Below are positions 26,928-35,979 of a DNA stretch of 64,000 nt, in pieces; the stretch's first letter is position 1; each line of letters begins with the position of its first letter. Source of the DNA: an uncultured Psychroserpens sp. (GTDB taxonomy: Bacteria; Bacteroidota; Bacteroidia; Flavobacteriales; Flavobacteriaceae). Below the pieces are notes generated by a model, which was given only the letters and a program-made list of their open reading frames with translations, had not been told where the DNA came from and searched no databases. The translations under genes were made by a program, and so were the position numbers. The stretch spans positions 1,364,001 through 1,428,000 of the forward strand of contig NZ_CANLNS010000001.1 of the NCBI RefSeq assembly GCF_947492715.1, in the 5' to 3' direction.

Positions 26928-27764
26928 ATGAAGAAACTCAGTATCATCTGTGCAGTCTTAATGACAACATTGGCTTTTGCTCAAGACAAGGATAAAGAAC
27001 GTCAAAAGAAATTGACGCTTGAAACAGCTACAGATTATGTATATGAAGGCAATGAGTTGGTAGATGCCGATAATTATATTTCGGCCGAAATGGAATACAG
27101 AAAAGCTATTTCAAAGGCACCATCTGTTGTGGCAGGCTCGTATAATTTAGGAAATAGTTATTACGAAAAGGAAAACTATGAAGAAGCTCTATATCGCTTA
27201 AAATTAGCTGCCGATAACTCAAATTCAAAATCAGAAAAGCACAAGATATTTCATAATATTGGAAATATCTTAATGAAAAAAGAACTGTGTGAAATGGCTG
27301 TTGAATCTTTTAAAAACGCCTTAAGAAACGACCCAACTGACGATGAGACACGTTACAATTTAGCCATAGCTAAAGAGTGTGCTGAGCAACAAAAGAAAGA
27401 GGAAGAAAAAGACGAGGAGAAAAAGGACGAAGAAGAAAAAGAAGAGGAAAAGAAAGACGAAGAAAAGAAGGAAGACGAAGAAAAAAAGGACGACCCTAAA
27501 GATGAAGGTGATCAAGAGAAAAAGGAGGGTGACGACCAAAAAGATGATGAAGGGAAGCCTAAAGATGATAAAGATCAAGGCAAAGATGAAAAGAAAGAAG
27601 ATAAAAAGGAGCAAGGAAAGCCCAAACCGCAACCTGGACAATTGTCTCCTCAACAAATTAAAAACTTGCTAGAAGCAATGAACAATCAAGAACAAAAAGT
27701 TCAAGAAAAAATAAATGCAGAAAAGCAAAAAGGAGTGAAAGTCAAACCCGAAAAAGACTGGTAA
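26928..27764 (+). CDS. batC: TPR protein BatC
   Basis: A 278-residue secreted or anchored protein starting MKKLSIICAVLMTTLAFAQD. Residues about 30-145 contain TPR repeats (YEGNELVDADNYISAEMEYRK, SYNLGNSYYEKENYEEALYR, HNIGNILMKKELCEMAVESF). Residues about 150-235 are almost entirely Lys, Glu and Asp, and the tail (PQPGQLSPQQIKNLLEAMNN) is conserved in flavobacterial BatC. The ATG at 26928 is chosen over 26874, which lies inside the previous gene. TPRs probably scaffold the vWA proteins. The charged tract creates long spurious frames on both strands. Confidence 0.88.
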   Translation: MKKLSIICAVLMTTLAFAQDKDKERQKKLTLETATDYVYEGNELVDADNYISAEMEYRKAISKAPSVVAGSYNLGNSYYEKENYEEALYRLKLAADNSNSKSEKHKIFHNIGNILMKKELCEMAVESFKNALRNDPTDDETRYNLAIAKECAEQQKKEEEKDEEKKDEEEKEEEKKDEEKKEDEEKKDDPKDEGDQEKKEGDDQKDDEGKPKDDKDQGKDEKKEDKKEQGKPKPQPGQLSPQQIKNLLEAMNNQEQKVQEKINAEKQKGVKVKPEKDW

Positions 27765-27793
27765 CTTAAAAGTACAACCAAAATCCTAACGAT

Positions 27794-28603
27794 ATGAAGT
27801 CCATTAAACTTACACTGTTTCTATTGAACATTTTTTCAATAAGTGTCGTATTTGCACAAGTGAATTTCGAAGTTAAAATAAGCAAGGATAAAGTAGCGCC
27901 TAATGAATCTATTCGTGTTGATTTTGAAATGGATACCGAAGAAGAAGAGTTTACACCACCTAGTTTTGATGATTTTGAAGTTGTAAGTGGGCCTCAGAAA
28001 AATATAAGTAGAACTTGGATTAATGGGGAACAGAGTTATAAGAAAACAATTACCTACTATGTGGTTCCTCAAAAACAAGGAGACTTAACAATTGATGAAG
28101 CTAGTTTGAGTGTAGATAATGAGACATACGTCACAAAATCATTAGCTGTAAAGGTTGATCATATGTATCAAAGCAAAGAAGAGACCGCACAGTTTTTAAA
28201 ATTCAGTGAAAATGTTCATTTAATTGCTGAAGTTTCAAATAATACACTGTCAGTAGGGAAATCTATTGAAGTTACCTATAAATTGTATGTATCTCAAAAT
28301 GTAGGGATTTCAAATTGGAAAACGTTAGAAATGCCAGAATATAAAGGATTTGAATCTGAAACAATTGATGTTAAACCAATGAAAGTTCAATCAGGAACGT
28401 ATAAAGGAGAGGATCATCGCTTTGTATTGTTGAGTAAAACAAAACTAACTTCAAAAGAAAAAGGAGAATTTCAATTACAACCACTACAACTTAATGTTAC
28501 TGTGGAGATGCCAACTGATAAGAAAGATATTTTTGGAGGTCCAGTAATGCAAATAGTAAACAAAACCTTAACTACAGATACGATTATCGTAACTGTTAAT
28601 TAA
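27794..28603 (+). CDS. Truncated BatD paralogue (secreted, no membrane anchor)
   Basis: A 269-residue protein with a signal peptide ending VVFAQ. It aligns along its full length with the first 275 residues of the next gene: WINGEQSYKKTITYYVVPQK against WLNGQHSYTKTYSYFLAPTK, and KDIFGG against RDIFGG. It stops where BatD continues into its second beta domain, so it lacks the membrane helix and cytoplasmic tail. The frame is intact and sequence divergence is substantial, pointing to an old partial duplication kept by selection rather than a recent fragment. Confidence 0.85.
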   Translation: MKSIKLTLFLLNIFSISVVFAQVNFEVKISKDKVAPNESIRVDFEMDTEEEEFTPPSFDDFEVVSGPQKNISRTWINGEQSYKKTITYYVVPQKQGDLTIDEASLSVDNETYVTKSLAVKVDHMYQSKEETAQFLKFSENVHLIAEVSNNTLSVGKSIEVTYKLYVSQNVGISNWKTLEMPEYKGFESETIDVKPMKVQSGTYKGEDHRFVLLSKTKLTSKEKGEFQLQPLQLNVTVEMPTDKKDIFGGPVMQIVNKTLTTDTIIVTVN

Positions 28604-28625
28604 TAAACCTAAGGTATTTTTCAAA

Positions 28626-30401
28626 ATGAAAACCGTTAAACATACCATTCTTTTGTGTGCAATACTTTTTTCAAGTGTGACTTTTGCACAAGTCAAATTT
28701 GAAGCTAAAGTAAGTAAGCAGAAGCTCGGCGTAAATGAGCGTTTACGAGTGGATTTTGTTATGAATAAAGATGGGGATAATTTTAATCCCCCAGATTTTG
28801 CTGGTTTCAATGTTGTGGGAGGTCCAAATACTTCAGTGAGTAATTCTTGGCTTAATGGACAGCATTCTTACACTAAAACGTATAGTTATTTCTTGGCACC
28901 AACTAAAAAAGGAAAAATTAAAATTAAAGAAGCTAGTATTGAAATAGAAGGTGTTATTTATCAAACCAAAGCAGTGGCTGTTAATATAACTAATGCAGTA
29001 AAGCGTCCAAATGACCCTTATAATGTTGAGGGAGTCGCTGAAGAAAACATTCACTTAGTTGCTGAGGTATCTAAGTCAGATCCTTATCTTAACGAAGCCA
29101 TTACTGTGGTGTATAAATTATATGTATCTGCAAATACAGGTGTTAGTAATTGGAGGGAAGTTGATAACCCGAGATATAATGACTTTTGGAGTCAAAAAAT
29201 TGATACTAGAGGTTATCGTATACAAAATGGTAAATATAAAGGGGAAGATTATAGATATGTTGTACTTCGCAAAACGATATTATATCCTCAAAAAACGGGT
29301 AAGCTTGAAATTGAACCATTAACACTTGATATTACGGTTGAAGTACCAACAAATAGACGTGATATTTTTGGAGGAAGACGTATGGCGCAAACCAATAGAA
29401 CGGTATCTGCAGGTAGCCGAACAATTAATGTAAAAGCATTACCAGAGGAAGGGAAACCCGAAAATTTTACCGGAGCTGTTGGCGATTTTGAATTTAACGT
29501 TATTACTTCAAAATCTGAGTTAAATGCTTCTGAGTCTTTAGAAGCTAGAGTTGAAGTTACTGGACAAGGTAATTTAAACTTGTTTCAATTGCCAAAGCTA
29601 ACAGTACCAAGCTCTCTGGAGGTTTATGAACCAGAACATAATGAAAATATAAGAACACGTACTGATGGCATGCAGGGTTCTATTTCAGATAATTATACTA
29701 TTGTTCCGCAATATAAAGGGAAGTACCCTATTCCGAGCATGTCGTTCTCATACTTTGATTTAAAAACAGAAACATATAAAACAGTAACATCTGGAGAAAT
29801 TATTATTGATGTTATCGAAGGACCAGTTAATAACACATCTGGCGACAATAACATTACCGATATTAATGCCAATAAAAAGGATGTAACTGCCAATAGCGCT
29901 CAATTTGCGTTTGTAAAAACAAATGCGAATCTCAGGCCTATTTCAAATGAAAATTTCTTTAAATCTAAGGGGTTTTGGAGTTCTTTATTATTGCCTTTAT
30001 TGGCTATTCCATTAGCTATGGTGTATCGTAAGAAAAAAGAAGAACGGCATGCTGATGTCTTTGGAAATAGAATTAGAAAAGCAGACCGATTGGCAAGGCG
30101 ATATCTTAGTGAAGCGAAAAAATCATTAGGTCAAAAAGAAGCGTTTTATATCGCATTAGAAAAAGCACTGCATAATTATTTAAAAGCCAAAATTCATATT
30201 GAAACGAGTGATTTTAGCAAAGAAAAAATAGAACATATATTGATTGAACGAGAAGTAAATGAAGTTACTGTTAAGGAGTTTATTAGCATTTTAGAACACT
30301 GTGAATTGGCAAGATATACGCCAATCACAAATGTAGAAATGCAACAGGATTATGAAAATGCAGCTTCGACCATTTCTATAATAGACAAAGATATAAGATA
30401 G
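28626..30401 (+). CDS. batD: BatD family protein
   Basis: A 591-residue protein: signal peptide ending VTFAQ, two to three extracytoplasmic beta domains (residues about 20-430, with SYTKTYSYFLAPTKKG and DNYTIVPQYKGKYPIPSMSF), one membrane helix (about 445-462, SSLLLPLLAIPLAMVY) and a cytoplasmic helical tail (RKADRLARRYLSEAKKSL and ALHNYLKAKIHIETSDFS). This is the standard BatD (oxygen-tolerance) layout. It sits 22 bp after the truncated paralogue and 2 bp before batE. Confidence 0.93.
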   Translation: MKTVKHTILLCAILFSSVTFAQVKFEAKVSKQKLGVNERLRVDFVMNKDGDNFNPPDFAGFNVVGGPNTSVSNSWLNGQHSYTKTYSYFLAPTKKGKIKIKEASIEIEGVIYQTKAVAVNITNAVKRPNDPYNVEGVAEENIHLVAEVSKSDPYLNEAITVVYKLYVSANTGVSNWREVDNPRYNDFWSQKIDTRGYRIQNGKYKGEDYRYVVLRKTILYPQKTGKLEIEPLTLDITVEVPTNRRDIFGGRRMAQTNRTVSAGSRTINVKALPEEGKPENFTGAVGDFEFNVITSKSELNASESLEARVEVTGQGNLNLFQLPKLTVPSSLEVYEPEHNENIRTRTDGMQGSISDNYTIVPQYKGKYPIPSMSFSYFDLKTETYKTVTSGEIIIDVIEGPVNNTSGDNNITDINANKKDVTANSAQFAFVKTNANLRPISNENFFKSKGFWSSLLLPLLAIPLAMVYRKKKEERHADVFGNRIRKADRLARRYLSEAKKSLGQKEAFYIALEKALHNYLKAKIHIETSDFSKEKIEHILIEREVNEVTVKEFISILEHCELARYTPITNVEMQQDYENAASTISIIDKDIR

Positions 30402-30403
30402 TT

Positions 30404-31162
30404 ATGAAACAACTGTTTTACATATTTTTTGTGCTGGTAAGCACGACGATATTTGCTCAAAATGAAACACTTTTTGATCAAGCAAATACATTTTATAATG
30501 AAGGGAATTATACCGAAGCTCTAGATAAATATGAAGCGGTTTTAGATTCTGGAGAACATTCGGCAGAATTATATTTTAATATTGCTAATGCCCATTATAA
30601 ACTAAACCATATTGCGCCAAGTATCTACTATTACGAAAAAGCATTATTGTTAAAACCTAATGATAAGGACATACAAAACAATATTGCTTATGCTAGAAAT
30701 ATGACCATTGATGCCATTGAAGTTGTGCCTGAAGTTGGGTTTTCAAAACTCATCAAAAATGCAACTAATACGCTTAGCTTTGATCATTGGGCAATGCTAT
30801 CTGTAAGTATGGTTATGCTTTTCGTGATTTTATTTTTAATGTATTATTTTTCTTTAAGCACAGGAAAAAAGCGATTTGCATTTGTAACAAGTATTTCTTG
30901 CTTACTCCTAGCCTTTGTGACTGTTGCTTTTGCTTTTCATAAATTTGATTTGGATGAAAAAAACCAACCAGCTATTGTTTTTGCACAGGAAGCTCAAGTT
31001 AAGAGTGAACCCAATTTGAGAAGCGTAGAATCATTTAAACTTCATGAAGGGACTAAGGTCCAAGTGTTAGACACTGTATCGAAATGGAAGCAAATTAGAA
31101 TAGCCGATGGTCAAACAGGATGGGTTTTAAATGATGACATTAAAATGTTGAAGAATTTTTAA
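30404..31162 (+). CDS. batE: BatE: TPR and SH3 domain membrane protein
   Basis: A 252-residue protein: signal peptide ending TIFAQ, two TPR units (ANTFYNEGNYTEALDKYEAV and NIANAHYKLNHIAPSIYYYE), two membrane helices (about 127-147 and 160-180), and an SH3-type domain at the end (QEAQVKSEPNLRSVESFKLH, EGTKVQVLDTVSKWKQIRI). This is the usual last gene of the Bat operon. It probably binds cell-wall or protein partners from the periplasmic side. Confidence 0.92.
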   Translation: MKQLFYIFFVLVSTTIFAQNETLFDQANTFYNEGNYTEALDKYEAVLDSGEHSAELYFNIANAHYKLNHIAPSIYYYEKALLLKPNDKDIQNNIAYARNMTIDAIEVVPEVGFSKLIKNATNTLSFDHWAMLSVSMVMLFVILFLMYYFSLSTGKKRFAFVTSISCLLLAFVTVAFAFHKFDLDEKNQPAIVFAQEAQVKSEPNLRSVESFKLHEGTKVQVLDTVSKWKQIRIADGQTGWVLNDDIKMLKNF

Positions 31163-31196
31163 AGATTCTTTAACAAAAAAATCAAAAATCTAGACT

Positions 31197-31204
31197 TATA
31201 TTTG
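31197..31204 (+). promoter_or_regulatory. -7 box upstream of the small membrane protein / SulP genes
   Basis: TATATTTG fits TAnnTTTG and lies 18 bp before the ATG at 31222. No TTG at the expected -33 distance. Confidence 0.35.
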
Positions 31205-31221
31205 TTCCTTCATTTGAAATT

Positions 31222-31521
31222 ATGAACAGAAACCTACTAGCCATATTTTTTTCATTGTTTTTTTTAACGCTTGTTACAGCGCCTACAATTCTCGTATTTG
31301 TTGAGGATTCTGTTGACATAGCATTTTTCTATGATATTTCAGAAGAAGAGGAAGAAAAAAGTAATAAAAAGAATAAAGAGTTTGAAAAATTTGTTGTCGA
31401 TTTAGACACCGAATCGGATAACTTACTTACTTCAAAAGCTAGTATAGATTTGGAATATTCGTATAAAACTTATCCGAAACCGCACCTTAATTTAATTTCT
31501 CCACCCCCCGAATTCATTTAA
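31222..31521 (+). CDS. Small membrane or secreted protein upstream of the SulP transporter
   Basis: A 99-residue protein: residues 4-25 are hydrophobic (LLAIFFSLFFLTLVTAPTIL), followed by a Glu/Lys-rich part (EEEEEKSNKKNKEFEKF) and a hydrophilic C-terminus ending in a proline run (SPPPEFI). No known domain. It may be a single-pass membrane protein or a precursor cleaved after TVTAPT. Its position directly before a SulP gene suggests an accessory role, but this is only contextual. Confidence 0.6.
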   Translation: MNRNLLAIFFSLFFLTLVTAPTILVFVEDSVDIAFFYDISEEEEEKSNKKNKEFEKFVVDLDTESDNLLTSKASIDLEYSYKTYPKPHLNLISPPPEFI

Positions 31522-31609
31522 TAATTTTAAGAATAACTGGATATACCATATCCAAAAAAATTATTAAAAATAGCTATTGAGTTTCTCTTTAGCCTAAATG
31601 AATTTATAT

Positions 31610-33181
31610 ATGTTTAAAACTATTAAGACTGACTTGCCAGCGAGTATAGTCGTATTTTTTGTTGCACTACCTTTATGTTTAGGTATTGCATTAGCCAGTG
31701 GAGCGCCTCTTTTTTCAGGACTTATAGCTGGTATTATTGGGGGAATTGTTGTAGGAAGTTTAAGTGGGTCTAAAATTGGAGTTAGTGGTCCAGCTGCAGG
31801 TTTAGCGGCAATTGTTTTAACCGCAATTGCAACGCTAGGAAGTTATGAAAATTTCTTAGTTGCAGTAGTTCTAGGAGGTATTATTCAATTAATTTTTGGT
31901 CTTCTTAAGGCCGGAATTATTGGTTATTATTTTCCATCTTCAGTTATTAAAGGAATGCTTACAGGAATTGGGATTATCATTATCTTAAAGCAAATTCCTC
32001 ACTTTTTTGGTTATGACAAAGCCTTTACACTTTTCAAAGGAAGTGGAGAAGGCGCAGTTAGCCAAATCCTAAGCATTTTTGATCATATCCAAATTGGATC
32101 TACCGTTGTTGGAATAATAGGACTATTAATTTTAATACTTTGGGATAAAGTTTTATCTAAAAAAGGAAAGATATTTAGTATAATTCAAGGGCCCTTAGTA
32201 GCCGTTGTATTTGGAATTGTCTTTTTTTTACTAACGAAATCTAATGAAAGTTTAGCCATTGCCGAAGCACATTTAGTTAGTGTGCCAGTTCCTGATGGAT
32301 TTGATTCTTTTATAGGTCAGTTTAGCTTTCCAAATTTTTCTGCAATTACAAATCCAGATATATGGATTGTAGCTTTTACAATTGCATTAGTTGCAAGTTT
32401 AGAAACCTTATTATGTGTTGAAGCTACAGATAAATTAGATCCACACAAAAATGTAACACCAACAAATCGAGAATTATTAGCTCAAGGAACAGGAAATATA
32501 TTATCTGGATTAATAGGTGGATTACCAATTACCCAAGTAATTGTAAGAAGTTCGGCTAATATTCAATCTGGCGGTCGTAGTAAAATGTCTGCCGTTATTC
32601 ATGGTTTTTTATTGTTGATTTCAGTAATCTTAATACCAAAATTGTTGAATATGATTCCTCTATCAGTACTAGCTGCAGTGTTATTAATAGTTGGTTTCAA
32701 GTTAGCAAAGCCTTCATTGTTTAAAAAGATGTACAATTTAGGGTGGAAACAGTTTGTTCCATTTATGGCAACAGTTTTACCAATGGTGATTACTGGAGAT
32801 TTATTAATAGGAATTGGTATGGGATTAGCAATTGGAATCATTGTGATTTTAATAAAAAGCTACCAAAACTCGCACTTTTTACACATTGAAGATAAGAGTA
32901 ATGGCAAGCATAAAATTAAAATGACACTTGCCGAAGAAGTTACATTTTTCAATAAAGGAGCAATCTTAAAAGAGCTTGATAGCTTACCTAGAGACACGTA
33001 TCTAGAATTAGATGTAAGGAAAACAAGATACTTAGATAATGATATTATTGAGATTCTTGACGACTTCGCTTTTAAGGCAAAAGAGAGAAATATTGACATT
33101 CAACTTATTTCAGAACGTGGTGTTGTTGAAAACCCAGATAGCTTTATAGAATTTTTTAAACTAAGACCAAAAACCGCCTAA
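31610..33181 (+). CDS. SulP family inorganic anion transporter
   Basis: A 523-residue polytopic protein with 10-12 membrane helices and SulP landmarks: LPLCLGIALASGAPLFSGLIAG, VSGPAAGLAAIV, and the later TNRELLAQGTGNILSGLIGG with VRSSANIQSGGRSKMS. The C-terminal 100 residues (EDKSNGKHKIKMTLAEEV onward) form a degenerate STAS domain. The ATG at 31610 is preferred over 31598. SulP proteins move sulfate, bicarbonate or other anions. Linkage to a second SulP and a beta-carbonic anhydrase makes bicarbonate the leading guess. Confidence 0.92.
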   Translation: MFKTIKTDLPASIVVFFVALPLCLGIALASGAPLFSGLIAGIIGGIVVGSLSGSKIGVSGPAAGLAAIVLTAIATLGSYENFLVAVVLGGIIQLIFGLLKAGIIGYYFPSSVIKGMLTGIGIIIILKQIPHFFGYDKAFTLFKGSGEGAVSQILSIFDHIQIGSTVVGIIGLLILILWDKVLSKKGKIFSIIQGPLVAVVFGIVFFLLTKSNESLAIAEAHLVSVPVPDGFDSFIGQFSFPNFSAITNPDIWIVAFTIALVASLETLLCVEATDKLDPHKNVTPTNRELLAQGTGNILSGLIGGLPITQVIVRSSANIQSGGRSKMSAVIHGFLLLISVILIPKLLNMIPLSVLAAVLLIVGFKLAKPSLFKKMYNLGWKQFVPFMATVLPMVITGDLLIGIGMGLAIGIIVILIKSYQNSHFLHIEDKSNGKHKIKMTLAEEVTFFNKGAILKELDSLPRDTYLELDVRKTRYLDNDIIEILDDFAFKAKERNIDIQLISERGVVENPDSFIEFFKLRPKTA

Positions 33182-33192
33182 AATTATATAAT

Positions 33193-33998
33193 ATGAAGAC
33201 AAATAAATATAAAATACTTGTGCTTTCTGATATGAAAAGCACAGCGACAAGAACTATAAAAAGTAGTATTAGCCTTTCTAAGATGATTGATGGGGATATC
33301 CATTTTTTTCATGTGAAGAAACCAACAGAAGTTGTAGAAAAAGAGAGTCAATTGTCTGCTATGAGAACAATTAATAAGGCCCATGTGTCTATTTCAAGTG
33401 ATATTCAAAATTTGATAGAACCTATAGCTAAAGATTATAATACTCGATCTCCTATAGTCATACGTTTGGTAACGTAAAAAATGAAATTTTAGATTGCATT
33501 AAAAAACAAAAACCAGATATTATAGTCTTAGGAAGACGTAAATCAAAGCCAATTAATTTATTAGGAGATAAGCTTACAGATTTTGTAATTAAAAATTACA
33601 ATGGAGCTATAATGATTGCGTCAGATGGTGGGGTGTTAGAACCAGAAAAAGAACTATCTTTAGGGTTATTTAATGATGCTAATACAACGTTTAACTTAGA
33701 ATTCGTTGATGCCTTATTTAATCATACACAAAAGCCATTAAAGTCCTTTAGAACAGATCAGGAATTGGTTGAGACCAATGGAAAAAATAACATTGCAAAA
33801 GAAGATACAGTGGAGTTGGTTTTTGATTATGGAGATAATTCTATTAAGAGCTTATCTAACTATTTAGCAAAAAGTGATGTTAATTTATTGTGCTTAAATA
33901 GAGACAGCAGTAAAACCGCAAATAATAAACCTAGAATTAAAGATGTAATAAACAATGTGAATGTGTCGTTGCTCATTTCCGAAGAGCAAAAACAATAG
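33193..33998 (+). pseudogene. Universal stress protein gene with one frameshift
   Basis: Two frames make one UspA-like protein. The first (33193-33477) begins MKTNKYKILVLSDMKSTATR and ends at TAA 33475-33477. The second, in frame +2, resumes with YSHTFGNVKNEILDCI and runs through KQKPDIIVLGRRKSK to 33998. The switch lies near 33447: restoring one A after the CGA codon would read NTRISYSHTFGNVKNE, so a one-base loss in an AA pair is the simplest explanation. The restored protein would be about 268 residues, a tandem or extended USP. It lies between two SulP genes. A sequencing error cannot be excluded. Confidence 0.8.
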
Positions 33999-34092
33999 TG
34001 ATAAATTCGTGTTAATTGGAGAAGCTAAGGCCTAATATATTTTTTTTTAATTTAAAAAATTATATTTTTAAGGATAAACCAACACTTAAATT

Positions 34093-35961
34093 ATGAAAAA
34101 CTTATTTTCAAATATCAAAGGCGATGCTTTTGGAGGTATTACAGCCGGAATTGTAGCTTTACCCTTAGCCTTAGCTTTTGGAGTGTCATCTGGTCTTGGA
34201 CCTAGTGCAGGATTATACGGAGCCATTTTTATTAGTTTCTTTGCAGCATTTTTTGGCGGAACCAGTACACAGATTTCTGGTCCTACAGCGCCAATGACTG
34301 CAGTAAGCATGGTAATTATAGCAGGAATTATTGCTACTAATGATGGAAGTGTAGAAAAAGCACTGCCGGCAATTCTAACTGTGTTTTTATTGGCTGGTTT
34401 GATGCAAATTGGATTAGGTGCCATAGGACTTGGTAAATACATTCGGTATATCCCTTATCCTGTTGTTTCTGGATTTATGACTGCCATTGGTGTCATTATT
34501 TTAATTACACAAATTTTGCCTTCGCTTGGATACTATCCTAAAGAAGACATGGATTATGTCAACCAGTTTAAACCGCAGGCCGAAGAAGTTATTTTAGAAA
34601 ATATTTTAAAAGATGAAGCCGGAGAAGGTATTCTAGTTTTAGAAAATTTTAAGGTAACTATAGATAGAGCAAATAAAATCACTCAGGACGATATTTTAAA
34701 AGAGTCTCAGACGCTTGCGGCGAAAAATGCTTCAGGTGTTTTAGGAGCGCTTAAAGTGTTGCCTAGAGCACTTAAAAATATTAGCTGGCTCGAAGTGATA
34801 CTGGCCTTGGGTACTATATTCATAATTTATGGGTTTAAACGGATAACCACCAAGATTCCAAGCACGCTTGTTGCTCTGGTTGTGATGTCGGCCATAGCAA
34901 TCTTTGGGAATTTAGATTATAAACCTATTCCTGAAATTCCAGAAGGTTTACCAGTGCCAAACTTAGAAATTATCACAAGTTTTAATTTAAGCTCTATAAC
35001 GCCTTATATTTTTACAGCTTTAGCCTTGGCATTATTAGGAGCTATAGATTCACTATTAACAAGTATAGTGGCAGACAATATGACCAAAACCAAGCATAAA
35101 CCTAATAAAGAACTGGTAGGGCAAGGTATTGGTAATAGTATTGCCGCTTTATTTGGAGGTATTCCTGGAGCAGGTGCCACTATTCGTACGGTAGTAAATA
35201 TTAACTCGGGTGGAAAGACTAAACTATCAGGTATGATTGCTGGGGTATTACTATTTAGTATTTTAATGATTCCTGGATTACCAAATTTGGCGTCTCAAAT
35301 ACCTGCAGCTGTTTTAGCAGGAATATTAATTACAGTAGGTATTGGAGTGATGGATTATAAAGGTTTGAGGGCCATTCCTGCCCTACCAAAAGACATCAAA
35401 ATTGGACCTTTAAAATTGAGTTCAGAGGTGGTAATAATGCTAGTTGTATTAATACTGTCTTCTTTTTGGGATTTGGTATATGCCGTAGGTATTGGCCTTG
35501 TCATTGCCTCATTAATGTTCATGAAAAAAATTGGAGACCTTACAGCAGAGCGATCCGATGTGAAATCTTTAAAAGAAGAAGCTTGGGCAGATGAAGGCAA
35601 TTTTCCTGTCAATTTACAAGAAGAAGTTTTTGTAAAGCACATTAAAGGACCTCTGTTTTTTGGTTCAACTAGCGACTTCCAAGCTCTTGCTCAGCAAATT
35701 CCAGATACAGCCGTTACCGTAATTATGCGATTAGACCGTATGCAGTACATGGATCAGTCTGGATTATATGCTATGGAAGATATGTTACAAGACTTAAAAC
35801 AAAAGGACGTTACAGCATTATTTGTTGGCTTACTCAAGCAACCACGATATATGATGGAGCGTATTGATATCATTCCAGATTTTATTTCCGAAGACCATAT
35901 TTTTAATTCGTTTGATGAGTGTATCGAATGGATTAAAACCAACGTAAAAGATCAACATTAA
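34093..35961 (+). CDS. SulP family transporter with STAS domain (putative bicarbonate transporter)
   Basis: A 622-residue polytopic protein: GGITAGIVALPLALAFGVSS and ISGPTAPMTAVSMVI at the start, then about 70 residues of soluble insert (about 150-235), further helices with ALLGAIDSLLTSIVADNMT and PGAGATIRTVVNINSGGKT, and a C-terminal STAS domain (about 515-615) with IMRLDRMQYMDQSGLYAMED. The full layout resembles bicarbonate-type SulP (BicA group) proteins. A beta-carbonic anhydrase gene starts 19 bp downstream, which supports bicarbonate as the substrate. Confidence 0.92.
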   Translation: MKNLFSNIKGDAFGGITAGIVALPLALAFGVSSGLGPSAGLYGAIFISFFAAFFGGTSTQISGPTAPMTAVSMVIIAGIIATNDGSVEKALPAILTVFLLAGLMQIGLGAIGLGKYIRYIPYPVVSGFMTAIGVIILITQILPSLGYYPKEDMDYVNQFKPQAEEVILENILKDEAGEGILVLENFKVTIDRANKITQDDILKESQTLAAKNASGVLGALKVLPRALKNISWLEVILALGTIFIIYGFKRITTKIPSTLVALVVMSAIAIFGNLDYKPIPEIPEGLPVPNLEIITSFNLSSITPYIFTALALALLGAIDSLLTSIVADNMTKTKHKPNKELVGQGIGNSIAALFGGIPGAGATIRTVVNINSGGKTKLSGMIAGVLLFSILMIPGLPNLASQIPAAVLAGILITVGIGVMDYKGLRAIPALPKDIKIGPLKLSSEVVIMLVVLILSSFWDLVYAVGIGLVIASLMFMKKIGDLTAERSDVKSLKEEAWADEGNFPVNLQEEVFVKHIKGPLFFGSTSDFQALAQQIPDTAVTVIMRLDRMQYMDQSGLYAMEDMLQDLKQKDVTALFVGLLKQPRYMMERIDIIPDFISEDHIFNSFDECIEWIKTNVKDQH

Positions 35962-35979
35962 CAATAAAAATTATAACAA

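Noticed and set aside
27360-27672. Long open frames on both strands across the batC charged tract
   Set aside because: They are by-products of the Lys/Glu/Asp codon repeats in batC; the translations are monotonous (all Lys/Arg or all Phe/Leu).
31539-31553. Hairpin TGGATAT/ATATCCA as a plus-strand terminator after the 99-aa gene
   Set aside because: It is followed by A residues, not T, on the plus strand, and the next gene is on the same strand 57 bp away.
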